Positions 1 to 8,647 of a stretch of 64,000 nucleotides of DNA are shown here, piece after piece. The stretch's first letter is position 1. Each line of letters begins with the position of its first letter. Below the pieces are notes generated by a model. It searched no databases and had not been told where the DNA came from. It worked only from the letters and a program-made list of their open reading frames with translations. This stretch comes from Chitinophaga sp. 180180018-3. Lineage in GTDB: Bacteria; Bacteroidota; Bacteroidia; Chitinophagales; Chitinophagaceae. Made by a program: the position numbers and the translations under genes. Location of the stretch: NCBI RefSeq assembly GCF_037893185.1, contig NZ_CP140772.1, positions 4,464,001 through 4,528,000 on the forward strand, in the 5' to 3' direction.

Positions 1-1
1 T

Positions 2-433
2 ATCGAATGGCGTACGCCGGAAGAAGTAAAGGGGGAGAGCCAGGGCCGCGGCAACAGCGGTATTTTCATGCAGGAATACTACGAGCTGCAGGTACTCGAC
101 AATTACAACAACCGCACCTACTCGAATGGCCAGGCAGGTAGTTTCTATAAACAAAAGATTCCGCTGGTGAATGCCTGCAAAAAACCGGGTGAATGGCAAA
201 CATACGATGTCATATGGACAGCGCCCCGCTTTAACGAAGATGGTTCCCTGAAGTCGCCGGCACGTGCTACCGTCCTGCAAAATGGTGTGCTGGTACAAAA
301 CAATGTGGAGCTCGAAGGGCAGACACAGTATATCGGCAAACCCTTTTATGTAAAACACGGACCGAAATCCATTGCCCTGCAGGATCACGGCAATCCTGTC
401 AGCTACAGAAACATCTGGATACGGACGCTGTAG
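2..433 (+). CDS. DUF1080 (3-keto-disaccharide hydrolase) domain protein, C-terminal part
   Basis: This open frame runs in from the left window edge; the first in-frame ATG (position 68) is internal, because coding sequence upstream reads [20 protein letters not shown]. The visible 143 residues carry the typical end of the DUF1080 (PF06439) jelly-roll fold: [17 protein letters not shown], then a [13 protein letters not shown] strand, and the closing [10 protein letters not shown]. Family members are usually secreted or lipoprotein enzymes acting on 3-keto-glycosides or related sugars in Bacteroidota. The signal peptide and N-terminus are outside the window, so localisation cannot be read here. 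A long palindrome begins two bases after the stop codon and separates it from the convergent GNAT gene. Confidence 0.85.
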   Translation: MEWRTPEEVKGESQGRGNSGIFMQEYYELQVLDNYNNRTYSNGQAGSFYKQKIPLVNACKKPGEWQTYDVIWTAPRFNEDGSLKSPARATVLQNGVLVQNNVELEGQTQYIGKPFYVKHGPKSIALQDHGNPVSYRNIWIRTL

Positions 434-435
434 TG

Positions 436-504
436 TTTAGTCTTTAGTGTTTAGTCTTTAGTTAATCTCATCGGTTAACTAAAGACTAAACACTAAAGGC
501 TAAA
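436..504. repeat. Word-built palindrome between convergent genes (TTTAGTC type)
   Basis: Two 30-nt arms (436-465 and 475-504) are inverted copies with one mismatch around a 9-nt loop. Each arm is built of near-tandem words (TTTAGTC, TTTAGTG). The left arm starts 2 nt after the DUF1080 stop and the right arm includes the GNAT stop codon. By position it is a plausible bidirectional terminator or 3'-end stabiliser. It lacks the GCGAAGAC core of the palindromes further along. Confidence 0.85.
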
Positions 505-970
505 AGCTTAGCGACAAATACACCGCATCACTGATGGGGTTGTCGTAATAAGCAGCTATTGGCTGGAATCCTAATGATGTATACAAATCTATAGCAGGCC
601 GCATACGCGCCAGCGTATCCAGGATGATACGTTTGTATCCGAGCCGGCGGCTCTCTTCTATGGCGGCACTGGCAAGGGCTTTACCAACCCCGGCGCCTTT
701 GAACGCTTCTCTTACAAAAAGACGTTTCATTTCCGCTGTTGTGTTATCAAACGAACGTACTGCCACGCCACCCGCCAGTTGCCCGTCGACCAACGCGATG
801 AACAATGCACCGGTAGGTGTGGCATAAGCGCCTGGCAGCTGGGCCAGTTCCTCATCAAATTGCTGAAAACTGAGATCTTCATCTAACCAGTTGGCATATT
901 CGCGGAAAAGCAGTTTCACCTGTGCAAGGCGTTCCCTATCTTCGGCGGTTACTTTTATTACTTCTGTCAT
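500..970 (-). CDS. GNAT family N-acetyltransferase
   Basis: A 156-residue GNAT-fold acetyltransferase. The acetyl-CoA binding motif A is visible as RLFVREAFKGAGVGKAL (about residues 83-99), followed by the helix ASAAIEESRRLGY and the closing strand region YTSLGFQPIAAYYDNP. Such enzymes move an acetyl group from acetyl-CoA to an amine; the substrate cannot be read from sequence. The start at 970 was chosen over an upstream one at 1015 because GGAGGG lies just before it and the fold begins with MTEVIKVTAEDRERL. A terminator-like hairpin lies about 30 nt upstream, within the leader. The gene converges on the DUF1080 gene and their ends share a palindrome. Confidence 0.88.
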   Translation of the reverse strand: MTEVIKVTAEDRERLAQVKLLFREYANWLDEDLSFQQFDEELAQLPGAYATPTGALFIALVDGQLAGGVAVRSFDNTTAEMKRLFVREAFKGAGVGKALASAAIEESRRLGYKRIILDTLARMRPAIDLYTSLGFQPIAAYYDNPISDAVYLSLSF

Positions 971-1000
971 AACCCTCCATTTTGTTGTATATAAAACGCA

Positions 1001-1028
1001 AAAAGCCTTCCGCAAGCAGAAGGCTTTT
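1001..1028 (-). terminator. Terminator-like hairpin in the GNAT leader
   Basis: AAAAGCCTTC and GAAGGCTTTT form a 10-bp stem with an 8-nt loop. Read on the minus strand it ends in five T residues, as an intrinsic terminator would. Only 30 nt separate it from the GNAT start at 970, too little for a full promoter, so transcripts into the GNAT gene probably cross it. It may act as an attenuator or end a small upstream transcript. Confidence 0.6.
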
Positions 1029-1457
1029 ACCTGGAAAATGTTGGCAGCAGTTTATCGCTGGAAAAATTGCCGCCGCATATCTTATTATCAGTTACATGTT
1101 CCGTTTGATGTAGTAATAGTAAAATATTCAATACTCACCTTCTGTAAATCCTTCCTGCCTCTTGCGGGGTATGCAATATAAGGTTTTGAAGTGATATAAA
1201 CATCAGAATAAGTGTATTTCTTTTCAACACTTTATAAATAATATTTCAAGCTAAAAATTCAACATAAAATATTATAAATCAATATAAAAAGAAATAAATA
1301 CATCTATAATATTAAATAAAAAGAAACATTATACGCTCTACTCCACCGGCATTACAATGATAAATACCCTTATACCACCGCGATTATCGACAGATCAGAT
1401 AAATGAGCCTTTTTTTGCCGGCTTACTTTCGGAGATTATTTTGTCTGGCTGCAAAAA
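1029..1457. other. AT-rich intergenic stretch, no gene recognised
   Basis: No ORF with coding character is visible on either strand apart from a possible nine-codon reading frame on the minus strand (MRRQFFQR and stop, near 1055-1081), which could be chance. The middle, roughly 1200-1330, is very AT-rich. The stretch probably holds the promoter and leader of the GNAT gene, but no TAnnTTTG match stands out. Confidence 0.4.
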
Positions 1458-1958
1458 TTAAATATATATATAAAACACTCTCATACTAAATATCCCGTTT
1501 GAGAGAATAGCATCTGACCAGGCATCTGCCGAATCCCTGGTACTTATCTTTCCGCTAATAGTGCCATCAATTGTACTCTTGTCATATTTGGTAATAACAA
1601 CTGTCAGGTCTGGCTGAGCACCGGTTATAGACACGCCGTTACGCACATACAAAAATTCTTTTGTATCTACTTTATAGGGGGTGTTTAACAATAAACTGTC
1701 AGTATCTATTTTAACAGCTATTCCATCCCGGTCATCCAATGATTTTGCATAGATCCGATAAACAAACTTCTTGGTTTTAGCATCTTTCATCTTCAGGGTC
1801 TCAACAGGTGTCTTCTGATAGGCATTATAAAAATTAAACTCCTTCCCTGATAAATTATAACTCATCGTGCCAGTATACACGATGAGGCTGTCTTTGTCTT
1901 TTTTGCAGGCAAATATTAATGAGGAAAATACCACAATTAATAAAAGATAAATTTTCAT
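1458..1958 (-). CDS. Lipoprotein of unknown function
   Basis: A 166-residue protein with a signal peptide of type II: MKIYLLLIVVFSSLIFAC gives a lipobox IFAC with the lipidated cysteine at residue 18, followed by a charged KKDKD stretch. The rest has alternating hydrophobic and polar residues typical of a small beta-rich outer-membrane or periplasmic lipoprotein. No family is recognised. It stands alone: the tRNA-Cys gene lies about 390 nt upstream on the same strand and the next gene downstream is nearly 500 nt away. Confidence 0.75.
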   Translation of the reverse strand: MKIYLLLIVVFSSLIFACKKDKDSLIVYTGTMSYNLSGKEFNFYNAYQKTPVETLKMKDAKTKKFVYRIYAKSLDDRDGIAVKIDTDSLLLNTPYKVDTKEFLYVRNGVSITGAQPDLTVVITKYDKSTIDGTISGKISTRDSADAWSDAILSNGIFSMRVFYIYI

Positions 1959-2307
1959 ACAGGCGTCTGTTTTATGGTTTTACAAATCACCGGCCAGGCC
2001 CCTTTTCATCATATAACATATATGACAAGGAACCCTCCAGGTAACAGGGGGTTATAGTTGGTATACAATAAATTTCGACCTCTTATTCAGCTGGTGGGAA
2101 AATTTTTAGTTCGCATTATATAAATTTACCCAATCTTAAGGCCATTAAGATACTATTTTATGGAAGAATATTGAAAAAAATAATTTACGGCCAGAGCCTT
2201 TCAGGAGTTGCTGCATTATATATTCGGGTACTGTAACGAAAATACGGGCTGTTCCGGCTACTTAACATACAGCCAACAGGCTACATTTCCATGTTCATTG
2301 GCTATAA
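1959..2307. other. Intergenic stretch between lipoprotein gene and tRNA terminator
   Basis: No convincing gene. It should contain the promoter of the lipoprotein gene on the minus strand; a GTGATTTG string just upstream of the start is only a weak match to the -7 consensus. A small plus-strand ORF at 2208 runs straight through the tRNA and is not credible. Confidence 0.4.
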
Positions 2308-2336
2308 TGAAAAAAGCCGCAATAGATGCGGCTTTA
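2308..2336 (-). terminator. Intrinsic terminator of tRNA-Cys
   Basis: The inverted repeat AAAGCCGC / GCGGCTTT (8-bp stem, 7-nt loop) is followed on the minus strand by a run of six T. It begins 16 nt beyond the 3' end of the tRNA and fits a rho-independent terminator for it. Confidence 0.8.
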
Positions 2337-2351
2337 GAAAAAAAAAAGAAG

Positions 2352-2422
2352 AGGTTCCGAGCGGATTCGAACCGCTGTACGAGGTTTTGCAGACCTCTGC
2401 CTAGCCACTCGGCCACGGAACC
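2352..2422 (-). tRNA. tRNA-Cys (GCA)
   Basis: The minus strand folds into a complete cloverleaf: acceptor stem GGTTCCG/CGGAACC, D arm with GAGTGGCTAGGC, anticodon stem GAGGT/ACCTC with loop CTGCAAA (anticodon GCA at 2388-2390), short variable loop, and T arm with GGTTCGAATCC. The discriminator base is T (U73), the known identity element for cysteine tRNA. CCA is not encoded. It is followed by an intrinsic terminator. Confidence 0.96.
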
Positions 2423-2593
2423 ATCTATTCAATAATGTCCGCCCTAATGCCCCACTGGCGTACATCTCATCGTTTTGTGGGATTGCAAAAGTAGCAAATT
2501 TATGATTACCACCAAATATTATTTAAAAAATATCTAAAAAATATTTTGATAATAAGGCAGAACGAAGGAATATTGGGCAGGAAATTGGATTTG

Positions 2594-2601
2594 TTGATTT
2601 G
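2594..2601 (+). promoter_or_regulatory. Possible -7 element for the nucleoside phosphorylase gene
   Basis: TTGATTTG matches the Bacteroidota -7 consensus TAnnTTTG at all fixed positions but one and lies 21 nt before the ATG at 2623. A weak, position-supported call. Confidence 0.35.
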
Positions 2602-2622
2602 TGAAATATAAAAATTAGCATC

Positions 2623-3501
2623 ATGGATACACGTATCGCTGAATCAGAATTGATTATTAATAATCGTGGCGCCGTTTATCACCTCGACGTAAGACCGGAG
2701 GAACTGGCACACACTATTATCACCGTTGGCGACCCGGATCGTGTTGGCGCCGTTAGTAAGCACTTTGATAAAATTGAAGGAAAATATCAGCACCGGGAAT
2801 TCGTTACCCATACCGGATATATCGGAAATAAACGCTTATCTGTAGTTTCTACCGGCATTGGTACCGATAACATCGATATCGTTTTTAACGAACTGGACGC
2901 ATTGGTGAACATCGATTTCGACACCCGCCAGGTAAAACCCGATCTCACTACCCTGCAGATCATACGCCTCGGCACTTCGGGCGCTTTACAGGAAAGCATT
3001 CCGGTCGACGGATTCGTAGTATCATCCCATGGTCTAGGCCTCGATAACCTGATGAATTACTACGCCTTCGAAAATACACCAGCTGAAAAACAACTACTGC
3101 AGGCATTCCGCGGCCAGGTGCCGCTCCGCCCCGGAGGCGCCAATCCATGCATTTTTGAAGCTTCCTCCAAACTGCACGATCATTTCAGGGATGGTTTTCA
3201 TACAGGCATCACCGTTACCTGCCCCGGCTTCTACGCCCCTCAGGGTCGTAAACTCCGCGGACCGCTCGCCAACCCGAACCTGATCGACGACCTCACCCGC
3301 TTCAATTATGAAACGCATCGCATCACCAACTTCGAAATGGAAACATCCGCTATCTACGGTATGGGCAGGGTACTCAACCACGAAGCCCTCTCCATCAGTG
3401 TGATCGTTGCTAACCGTATCCGGAAAGAGTTCAGTAAAGACGGCGGCGCTGCCGTAGCTGCCCTCATCGAAAAGGGACTCGGCATCATTGCTGCATTGTA
3501 A
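2623..3501 (+). CDS. Nucleoside phosphorylase, uridine phosphorylase-like
   Basis: A 292-residue member of the PNP/UDP phosphorylase superfamily, which splits a nucleoside with phosphate to a free base and (deoxy)ribose-1-phosphate in nucleotide salvage. Visible marks are the N-terminal phosphate loop VGDPDRV (about residue 36), STGIGTDNI, the RLGTSGAL strand-turn, and NFEMETSAIYGM, equivalent to the ribose-binding FEME segment of uridine phosphorylase. Length is slightly above the usual 250-260 residues. Substrate preference (uridine or another nucleoside) is inferred from the closest resemblance only. dapF follows 30 nt downstream but has its own promoter. Confidence 0.85.
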   Translation: MDTRIAESELIINNRGAVYHLDVRPEELAHTIITVGDPDRVGAVSKHFDKIEGKYQHREFVTHTGYIGNKRLSVVSTGIGTDNIDIVFNELDALVNIDFDTRQVKPDLTTLQIIRLGTSGALQESIPVDGFVVSSHGLGLDNLMNYYAFENTPAEKQLLQAFRGQVPLRPGGANPCIFEASSKLHDHFRDGFHTGITVTCPGFYAPQGRKLRGPLANPNLIDDLTRFNYETHRITNFEMETSAIYGMGRVLNHEALSISVIVANRIRKEFSKDGGAAVAALIEKGLGIIAAL

Positions 3502-3519
3502 GACATTCAATATATTTTC

Positions 3520-3527
3520 TATCTTTG
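3520..3527 (+). promoter_or_regulatory. -7 promoter element of dapF (leaderless arrangement)
   Basis: TATCTTTG is an exact TAnnTTTG match. It ends 4 nt before the dapF ATG at 3532, so a transcript starting about 5-8 nt past the element would begin at or next to the start codon. Confidence 0.6.
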
Positions 3528-3531
3528 TTAC

Positions 3532-4317
3532 ATGAACAATATCCACTTCTATAAATACCAGGGAACCGGGAATGACTTCGTTATCCTCGATAACCGGAAC
3601 GGGCAATACGACTGGCTTACAGACGAACATGTGAACGAATTGTGCGACCGCCGTTTTGGCATCGGCGCCGATGGTTTGATGCTGCTGAATAAGAGTGAAG
3701 ACTACGACTTCGCCATGAAATACTACAACGCCGATGGCCGCGAAAGCTCTATGTGCGGCAACGGCGGCAGATGTCTCTCCGCTTTTGCACATAAAATGGG
3801 CGTGGGCGATGGTAACCTGTATTTCATTGCTGTAGATGGTGAACATGAAGCCACCATGGACGGCGATCACTGGGTGAACCTGAAAATGCAGAACGTGGAC
3901 GATGTAGAACATGGTCCGCTCTATTACTACCTCAATACCGGCTCCCCACACTTCGTGAAGTACGTGGACGATGTGCAGGCGGTAGACGTTTTCTCCGAAG
4001 GCCGCACTATCCGTTACAACGACCGCTTTGCAGCCGAAGGTACTAACGTAAACTTCGTACAGCCGTTCGAGTCAGGGATCTTCGTACGTACGTACGAGAG
4101 AGGCGTGGAAGATGAAACCTATTCCTGCGGCACCGGCGTTACCGCTGCTGCCATCACCTTCGCCGGCAAGGAAGACAGGGAATACATCGTACCTGTGCAA
4201 ACCCTGGGTGGCCAGCTGGAAGTGAGATTCACCAAAACCGGCGAACGTACTTTTGAAAATATCTGGTTGTGCGGTCCTGCTACGCTTGTGTTTGAAGGAA
4301 ATATCACCATGAAATAA
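3532..4317 (+). CDS. dapF: Diaminopimelate epimerase
   Basis: A 261-residue cytoplasmic enzyme that interconverts LL- and meso-diaminopimelate for lysine and peptidoglycan synthesis. Both catalytic cysteines are in family context: MCGNGGRC (Cys75) and SCGTGVTAAA (Cys199). The N-terminal signature FYKYQGTGNDFVILDN is also typical. Length is normal. Start at 3532 follows an exact promoter -7 element by only 4 nt, which suggests a leaderless message. The upstream phosphorylase gene is in the same direction. Confidence 0.96.
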   Translation: MNNIHFYKYQGTGNDFVILDNRNGQYDWLTDEHVNELCDRRFGIGADGLMLLNKSEDYDFAMKYYNADGRESSMCGNGGRCLSAFAHKMGVGDGNLYFIAVDGEHEATMDGDHWVNLKMQNVDDVEHGPLYYYLNTGSPHFVKYVDDVQAVDVFSEGRTIRYNDRFAAEGTNVNFVQPFESGIFVRTYERGVEDETYSCGTGVTAAAITFAGKEDREYIVPVQTLGGQLEVRFTKTGERTFENIWLCGPATLVFEGNITMK

Positions 4318-4446
4318 TCATTGACTTAATGCACTGCCTTTTTCCTGTGTAATGATGACTGCTGTTTTGGGCCGTTCCCGTCAACGCCATTACTACCAGC
4401 AGCACACCCGGAAAGACTGCACTTATCAATATCATAACAGGACAGC

Positions 4447-5631
4447 ATGAACTATCACTTAATGGTCGACGACAAGTTTATAAATGATTTTATTACGGAG
4501 GCAGAAAGAGCCGCACCCGGTAATAACATTTATATAATTGATACCTGGAAAAACAAATCAAAATTTGTTAAGTCAGACCAGGTAACCTTTGCGCCATTCT
4601 ATACGTCAGCGTTCAAAACTATCCTGAAAAATATTACTGCGAACGACAAGGTATTTATTCACTGGGCTTCTGAACAAGCCATTCAGGCCGCCCTGTCACT
4701 GCCGCAGGAGGTTCCCGTAGGCCTGTTCTTCTGGGGCGGTGATGTGGTTGAAATCCCCTTCTCGCGTTTTAAAAGAACCGTCTACGGCCCGCTGAGCCTC
4801 AAATATTTTGAGAAAAACGAAGAGCGCCCGCAGGTTAAATGGAATCCGATGCGGCCTAAACGGCTGCTTACCACTTTCGCTCAACGCTACCTGGGCTATA
4901 CAGCGCCTGAGAAGAAGATCGCCCGCAGCCGCGATATTTTCTACGGGCGACTAAACTTTTTTCTCACCTGGGGCTATATTGATTATGAATGGCTGCTGAA
5001 ACATTATAAGACACCGGCGGAGTTCCGGTATTTCTACTATAATTTTAATCCTAAACCCGGACCGGAAGAACTGCAGATAATGGCTGAACGTTCCAAAGTA
5101 CCTTTCACCACCATTCTGCTGGGTAATTCCGATACCTCTACCAATAACCACCTCGAAGCACTGCAGGCTTTATCTGTTTATAAAGATGAGCCCATACGCC
5201 TGCTGATACCGCTAAACTATGGCAACGTACCATATGCCGATCTTGTGGAAAAGGAAGCCATCCGGATATTTGGTAAGGATAAGGTAATCGCCCTCAGAAG
5301 CTTCATGGAACGAAGCGAATATTACAAATTGCTTGGAAGTGTTGATGTAGCCGTCATGTACCATTACCGGGTACAGGCTACGGGAAATACGCTCGCCCTC
5401 CTGTACCGCGGAAAAAAAGTATATGTACACAACAAAAGTACCACCTACGAATTCCTGAAAAGCCATAATATTACAGCATTCGATTCGGCAGAAATCGAAA
5501 CAACCAGTTTCCGGGATTTCATCACACCGCTGAAGGAAGAAACCATCCGGCATAATATAACGGTAATGGATACACTGTTTGATCAGGAGAAAAAAATGAA
5601 AGTACTTTCAGAACTTCTGGGTAAACCATGA
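4447..5631 (+). CDS. GT56 (WecF-like) glycosyltransferase
   Basis: A 394-residue protein resembling WecF, the TDP-Fuc4NAc:lipid II transferase of enterobacterial common antigen synthesis. Shared features are an N-terminal half with FIHW and LFFWGGDVVE, and a C-terminal nucleotide-binding half with TTILLGNSDTSTNNHLEAL (compare ILVGNS in WecF), LLIPLNYG, and ATGNTLALLYRGKKVYVH. It probably adds a deoxyamino-sugar to a lipid-linked surface glycan on the cytoplasmic face of the membrane. No TDP-sugar synthesis genes or other common-antigen genes lie in the window, so the sugar cannot be named. It converges on a flippase gene 36 nt away. Confidence 0.8.
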   Translation: MNYHLMVDDKFINDFITEAERAAPGNNIYIIDTWKNKSKFVKSDQVTFAPFYTSAFKTILKNITANDKVFIHWASEQAIQAALSLPQEVPVGLFFWGGDVVEIPFSRFKRTVYGPLSLKYFEKNEERPQVKWNPMRPKRLLTTFAQRYLGYTAPEKKIARSRDIFYGRLNFFLTWGYIDYEWLLKHYKTPAEFRYFYYNFNPKPGPEELQIMAERSKVPFTTILLGNSDTSTNNHLEALQALSVYKDEPIRLLIPLNYGNVPYADLVEKEAIRIFGKDKVIALRSFMERSEYYKLLGSVDVAVMYHYRVQATGNTLALLYRGKKVYVHNKSTTYEFLKSHNITAFDSAEIETTSFRDFITPLKEETIRHNITVMDTLFDQEKKMKVLSELLGKP

Positions 5632-5666
5632 CATGATGGAGGCTACCGAAGGCCACGCTTACGCTC

Positions 5667-7157
5667 TTAGCTTTTCTTCCTGATGTACTTATTAATAGCC
5701 TCTGACACCGTACTGTTGATATCTCCGGATACCCGCAGGGCCAGTATCAATCCACCGAAAATAATAGCGAATACCGTCCCCTTCACCGCTATATCCACCA
5801 ACGGATGTACATGCAACGGTATCCACGCGCAGGCGAAATAAGCCACCAATGCCACACCGATCGCTTTAATACTGTTAACAGTAAATGGTTGCAGTCCGAA
5901 TTTCCTCCAGATAAATAAAAACCGGATCAGGTTAAACACAAATACAGAAATCAACTCGGCATATCCGGATCCGGTAAGGCCATATTGTTCTATGAGATAA
6001 TAATTCAGCGGCAACGACAACGCCAGGAACACAAGCGAGCTATACAAATCAAACCGCCACAACCGGGAAGTACTCAGCAACTGGCTGTTCAGCCCCGTGC
6101 CCATATCCACCACCCTGGCAACTCCCAGCGCAATCACTACATATTTACCTGCGCTGTAGCTGGGCGGCAGCAACGCAAAAATGCTGTCTATATTTATCAC
6201 TACTGCCAGAAAAATAAATAGGGAATAGATCAGCTGCAACAGAGAAGACTTGGTATACACATCTTCTATCTTATCCATATCCTTGTTCTTCCACGCCTGG
6301 GCCAGCACCGGCAACCCGATGGCAGAAATACTGCGCTGTGGTACCAGGATCAGTTGCGAAATGTAATTGGCAATGGTATGATAAGCTACGTTATTCAGCC
6401 CCTTGGAATGCGATAGTATCAAAGGTGCCACATTTTTGGCCAGCAGTGTCAGCAAAGTAGCCCCCAGCAAGGAAAGGGAGTAGGTAAATATCTTCCCCGA
6501 CAACCGCCTGGTAACATTACTCACTTTGAAAGTAAAATGCAGGAAACGATGCCGCCACAGGTATACCAACAAGGCCAGCAACAACATACCATACAACAGG
6601 GAAAACAACCACAGGAATGCATCGATATCGATCCACTTAAAATAATATATCACTACCAGCACCGTTGTCAGCAATCGCAGTACCAGCTCTTTCAGGAAAT
6701 TCGGGAATACCGTCAGATGCCGCGAACCACTGTAGCTCTCAAAAATTCCGAACAATGAAAACAACAATACATTCGGATAAACAAGGAAAAAATAAGAAAC
6801 GAATAAACGCGAATTCTCTGAAAACTCCCGTATGATCCAGCTCCGGCAAAAGAACGTGGCCAGCACAAACAGGCTGAAACCTATCAACGTGGCCAGCACC
6901 GACCATGTTAACATATCATTATCTTTATCCTTCAAATGGCTGGAGTAGTAAGGAAAAAAACGGCTGATAGTAGGCACGGCACTGATGGTACAAACGGGCA
7001 CCAGAATCACCGCGATATCCTGTAACAGGCGGGTCAGCGCAAACTCATTGTCAGAGAAAATATGAGGAAACAGGAACAGCGTATTGATACCTCCTATCGC
7101 AAATCCGATATATATAAGCACGGCTGACCTGATGCTCTGATGTTTAATAACGCCCAT
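5667..7157 (-). CDS. Polysaccharide flippase (Wzx-like, MOP superfamily)
   Basis: A 496-residue inner-membrane protein with about 12-14 hydrophobic segments, for example AVLIYIGFAIGGINTLFLF near the start, then long helices through TLLTLLAKNVAPLILSH and a terminal GTVFAIIFGGLILALRV. The layout fits polysaccharide export flippases that turn undecaprenyl-linked oligosaccharides to the periplasmic face. It lies tail to tail with the GT56 gene, so the two may serve the same glycan, although they are not co-transcribed. The start MGVIKHQSIRSA at 7157 is standard for the family. Confidence 0.85.
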   Translation of the reverse strand: MGVIKHQSIRSAVLIYIGFAIGGINTLFLFPHIFSDNEFALTRLLQDIAVILVPVCTISAVPTISRFFPYYSSHLKDKDNDMLTWSVLATLIGFSLFVLATFFCRSWIIREFSENSRLFVSYFFLVYPNVLLFSLFGIFESYSGSRHLTVFPNFLKELVLRLLTTVLVVIYYFKWIDIDAFLWLFSLLYGMLLLALLVYLWRHRFLHFTFKVSNVTRRLSGKIFTYSLSLLGATLLTLLAKNVAPLILSHSKGLNNVAYHTIANYISQLILVPQRSISAIGLPVLAQAWKNKDMDKIEDVYTKSSLLQLIYSLFIFLAVVINIDSIFALLPPSYSAGKYVVIALGVARVVDMGTGLNSQLLSTSRLWRFDLYSSLVFLALSLPLNYYLIEQYGLTGSGYAELISVFVFNLIRFLFIWRKFGLQPFTVNSIKAIGVALVAYFACAWIPLHVHPLVDIAVKGTVFAIIFGGLILALRVSGDINSTVSEAINKYIRKKS

Positions 7158-7230
7158 TTATATATAGAAAATTTAACTATCTTTCAGGATACAATATTAC
7201 ACAAAACCTAACAGGATTCAACATTTTAAC

Positions 7231-7238
7231 TACTTTTG
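7231..7238 (+). promoter_or_regulatory. -7 promoter element of the CorA gene (leaderless arrangement)
   Basis: TACTTTTG is an exact TAnnTTTG match and ends 6 nt before the ATG at 7245. Transcription would start at or within a base or two of the start codon. Confidence 0.6.
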
Positions 7239-7244
7239 CGCCCG

Positions 7245-8183
7245 ATGATCCAGTATTTTACCAATATTGATTCCAAGACTGTAGAGATCAAACAACCCGA
7301 AAACGGCGCATGGGTAAACATCACTCCTCCCCTCCGGCAAGCCGAGTTTGAACAGCTGTCCTCCGAACTGGGGATACCGCTCGACTTCCTGACAGACTCG
7401 CTGGATATCGATGAAAGATCGAGGTATGAACTGGAAGATAATGTGAAGCTGATTGTCCTGAAAACGCCCGCAGAAAACAATTCTATCAACGAAAGCGATG
7501 CGTTTTATATCACCATCCCTATCGTTATCATTCTTACGCACCAACAGATTATTACCGTCAATTCCTTTGATAACGCGGCCATCAAACGGTTCCTGAATAC
7601 TTTTCACAACCGTTCTCCTGAAAAGCGGAACATGATGGTGCTGAAAATATTCGAGAAAGTGGTGATCAACTTCCTCGATTATCTGAAAGAGATCAATCAG
7701 CGCAGAAATATCCTTGAAACCAAGCTATACGATTCCAACAGGAACGAAGAACTGCTGGGTATTATGCGGATACAGAAAAGCCTGGTGTACTTCGTCACTG
7801 CACTCCGCAGCAATGAACTGTTGCTGATGAAGCTGGAGCGCACCAACTTCCTCGGGCTGAACGAAGATGAAAAAGAATTCCTGCAGGATCTTATTGTAGA
7901 CACCTCACAGGCGCTGGAAATGGCTAATGTGTATACCAACATCCTGAGTAGTACCATGGATGCCTTTGCCAGCATCATTTCCAATAACCTGAACGTGGTA
8001 ATGAAACGGCTGACTTCCATTACCATCATCCTTACCTTTCCGATGCTGGTGGCCAGTATCTATGGCATGAACGTGGATCTTCCCTACCAGCACACGATAC
8101 ATGCTTTTTACATACCGATCATTCTTTCCATTGCAATTTCGGTGGTGATCAGCTGGTATTTTATGAAGAAAAAGTGGTTTTAA
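7245..8183 (+). CDS. CorA family magnesium/divalent cation transporter
   Basis: A 312-residue inner-membrane transporter. The signature GMN (YGMNVDLP, about residues 273-280) sits at the end of the first of two C-terminal transmembrane helices (VMKRLTSITIILTFPMLVASI and FYIPIILSIAISVVISWYF), after a long helical cytoplasmic domain. CorA proteins form pentamers that pass Mg2+ or other divalent ions. A TTG at 7236 lies inside the promoter motif, so the ATG at 7245 (MIQYFTNID) is the better start. The NUDIX gene follows 10 nt downstream and is probably co-transcribed. Confidence 0.9.
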   Translation: MIQYFTNIDSKTVEIKQPENGAWVNITPPLRQAEFEQLSSELGIPLDFLTDSLDIDERSRYELEDNVKLIVLKTPAENNSINESDAFYITIPIVIILTHQQIITVNSFDNAAIKRFLNTFHNRSPEKRNMMVLKIFEKVVINFLDYLKEINQRRNILETKLYDSNRNEELLGIMRIQKSLVYFVTALRSNELLLMKLERTNFLGLNEDEKEFLQDLIVDTSQALEMANVYTNILSSTMDAFASIISNNLNVVMKRLTSITIILTFPMLVASIYGMNVDLPYQHTIHAFYIPIILSIAISVVISWYFMKKKWF

Positions 8184-8193
8184 AGAGACGACT

Positions 8194-8646
8194 ATGCAAA
8201 CAGGATTCAACGTACGCGTTTACGGTATTATGATCAATGATCAGCGGCAGGTGCTGGTAACGGATGAGTATATCCGTGGGGGTTATTATACCAAATTTCC
8301 CGGTGGCGGACTGGAATTCGGAGAAGGCACGCTGGAGTGCATTGTAAGAGAATGGCAGGAAGAACTGGGGCAGGATGTTAAAGTAGTGGAACATATCTAT
8401 ACTACCGACTTCTTCCAGATATCTGCCTTCGACAATGAAACACAGATCATTTCTATCTATTACCTCGTAACACCTTTGTCGCCTTTCACGGCAAAAACAC
8501 TCAGCAAACCGTTCGACTTCACCGTTCCTGAAGGAGTAGAAGAGGTAGAACACGCCCGCTGGATTAACTGGGACGAGTTCTCCCCTGAATCTGTTTCACT
8601 TCCTATCGACAAAGTCGTAGCAGGGATGGTGAAAAAAAGCTACTAG
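8194..8646 (+). CDS. NUDIX hydrolase
   Basis: A 150-residue NUDIX enzyme hydrolysing nucleoside diphosphate derivatives. The box GGLEFGEGTLECIVREWQEE (about residues 36-55) matches G-x5-E-x7-RE-U-x-EE-x-G apart from the last hydrophobic position, and holds the metal-binding glutamates. The substrate is unknown. It begins 10 nt after the CorA stop in the same direction, suggesting an operon. It converges with the YhhQ-type gene, with one base between the stop codons. Confidence 0.88.
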   Translation: MQTGFNVRVYGIMINDQRQVLVTDEYIRGGYYTKFPGGGLEFGEGTLECIVREWQEELGQDVKVVEHIYTTDFFQISAFDNETQIISIYYLVTPLSPFTAKTLSKPFDFTVPEGVEEVEHARWINWDEFSPESVSLPIDKVVAGMVKKSY

Positions 8647-8647
8647 C

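Noticed and set aside
2208..2435. Plus-strand ORF across the tRNA-Cys gene
   Set aside because: It passes through the terminator and the tRNA on the opposite strand; no coding character.
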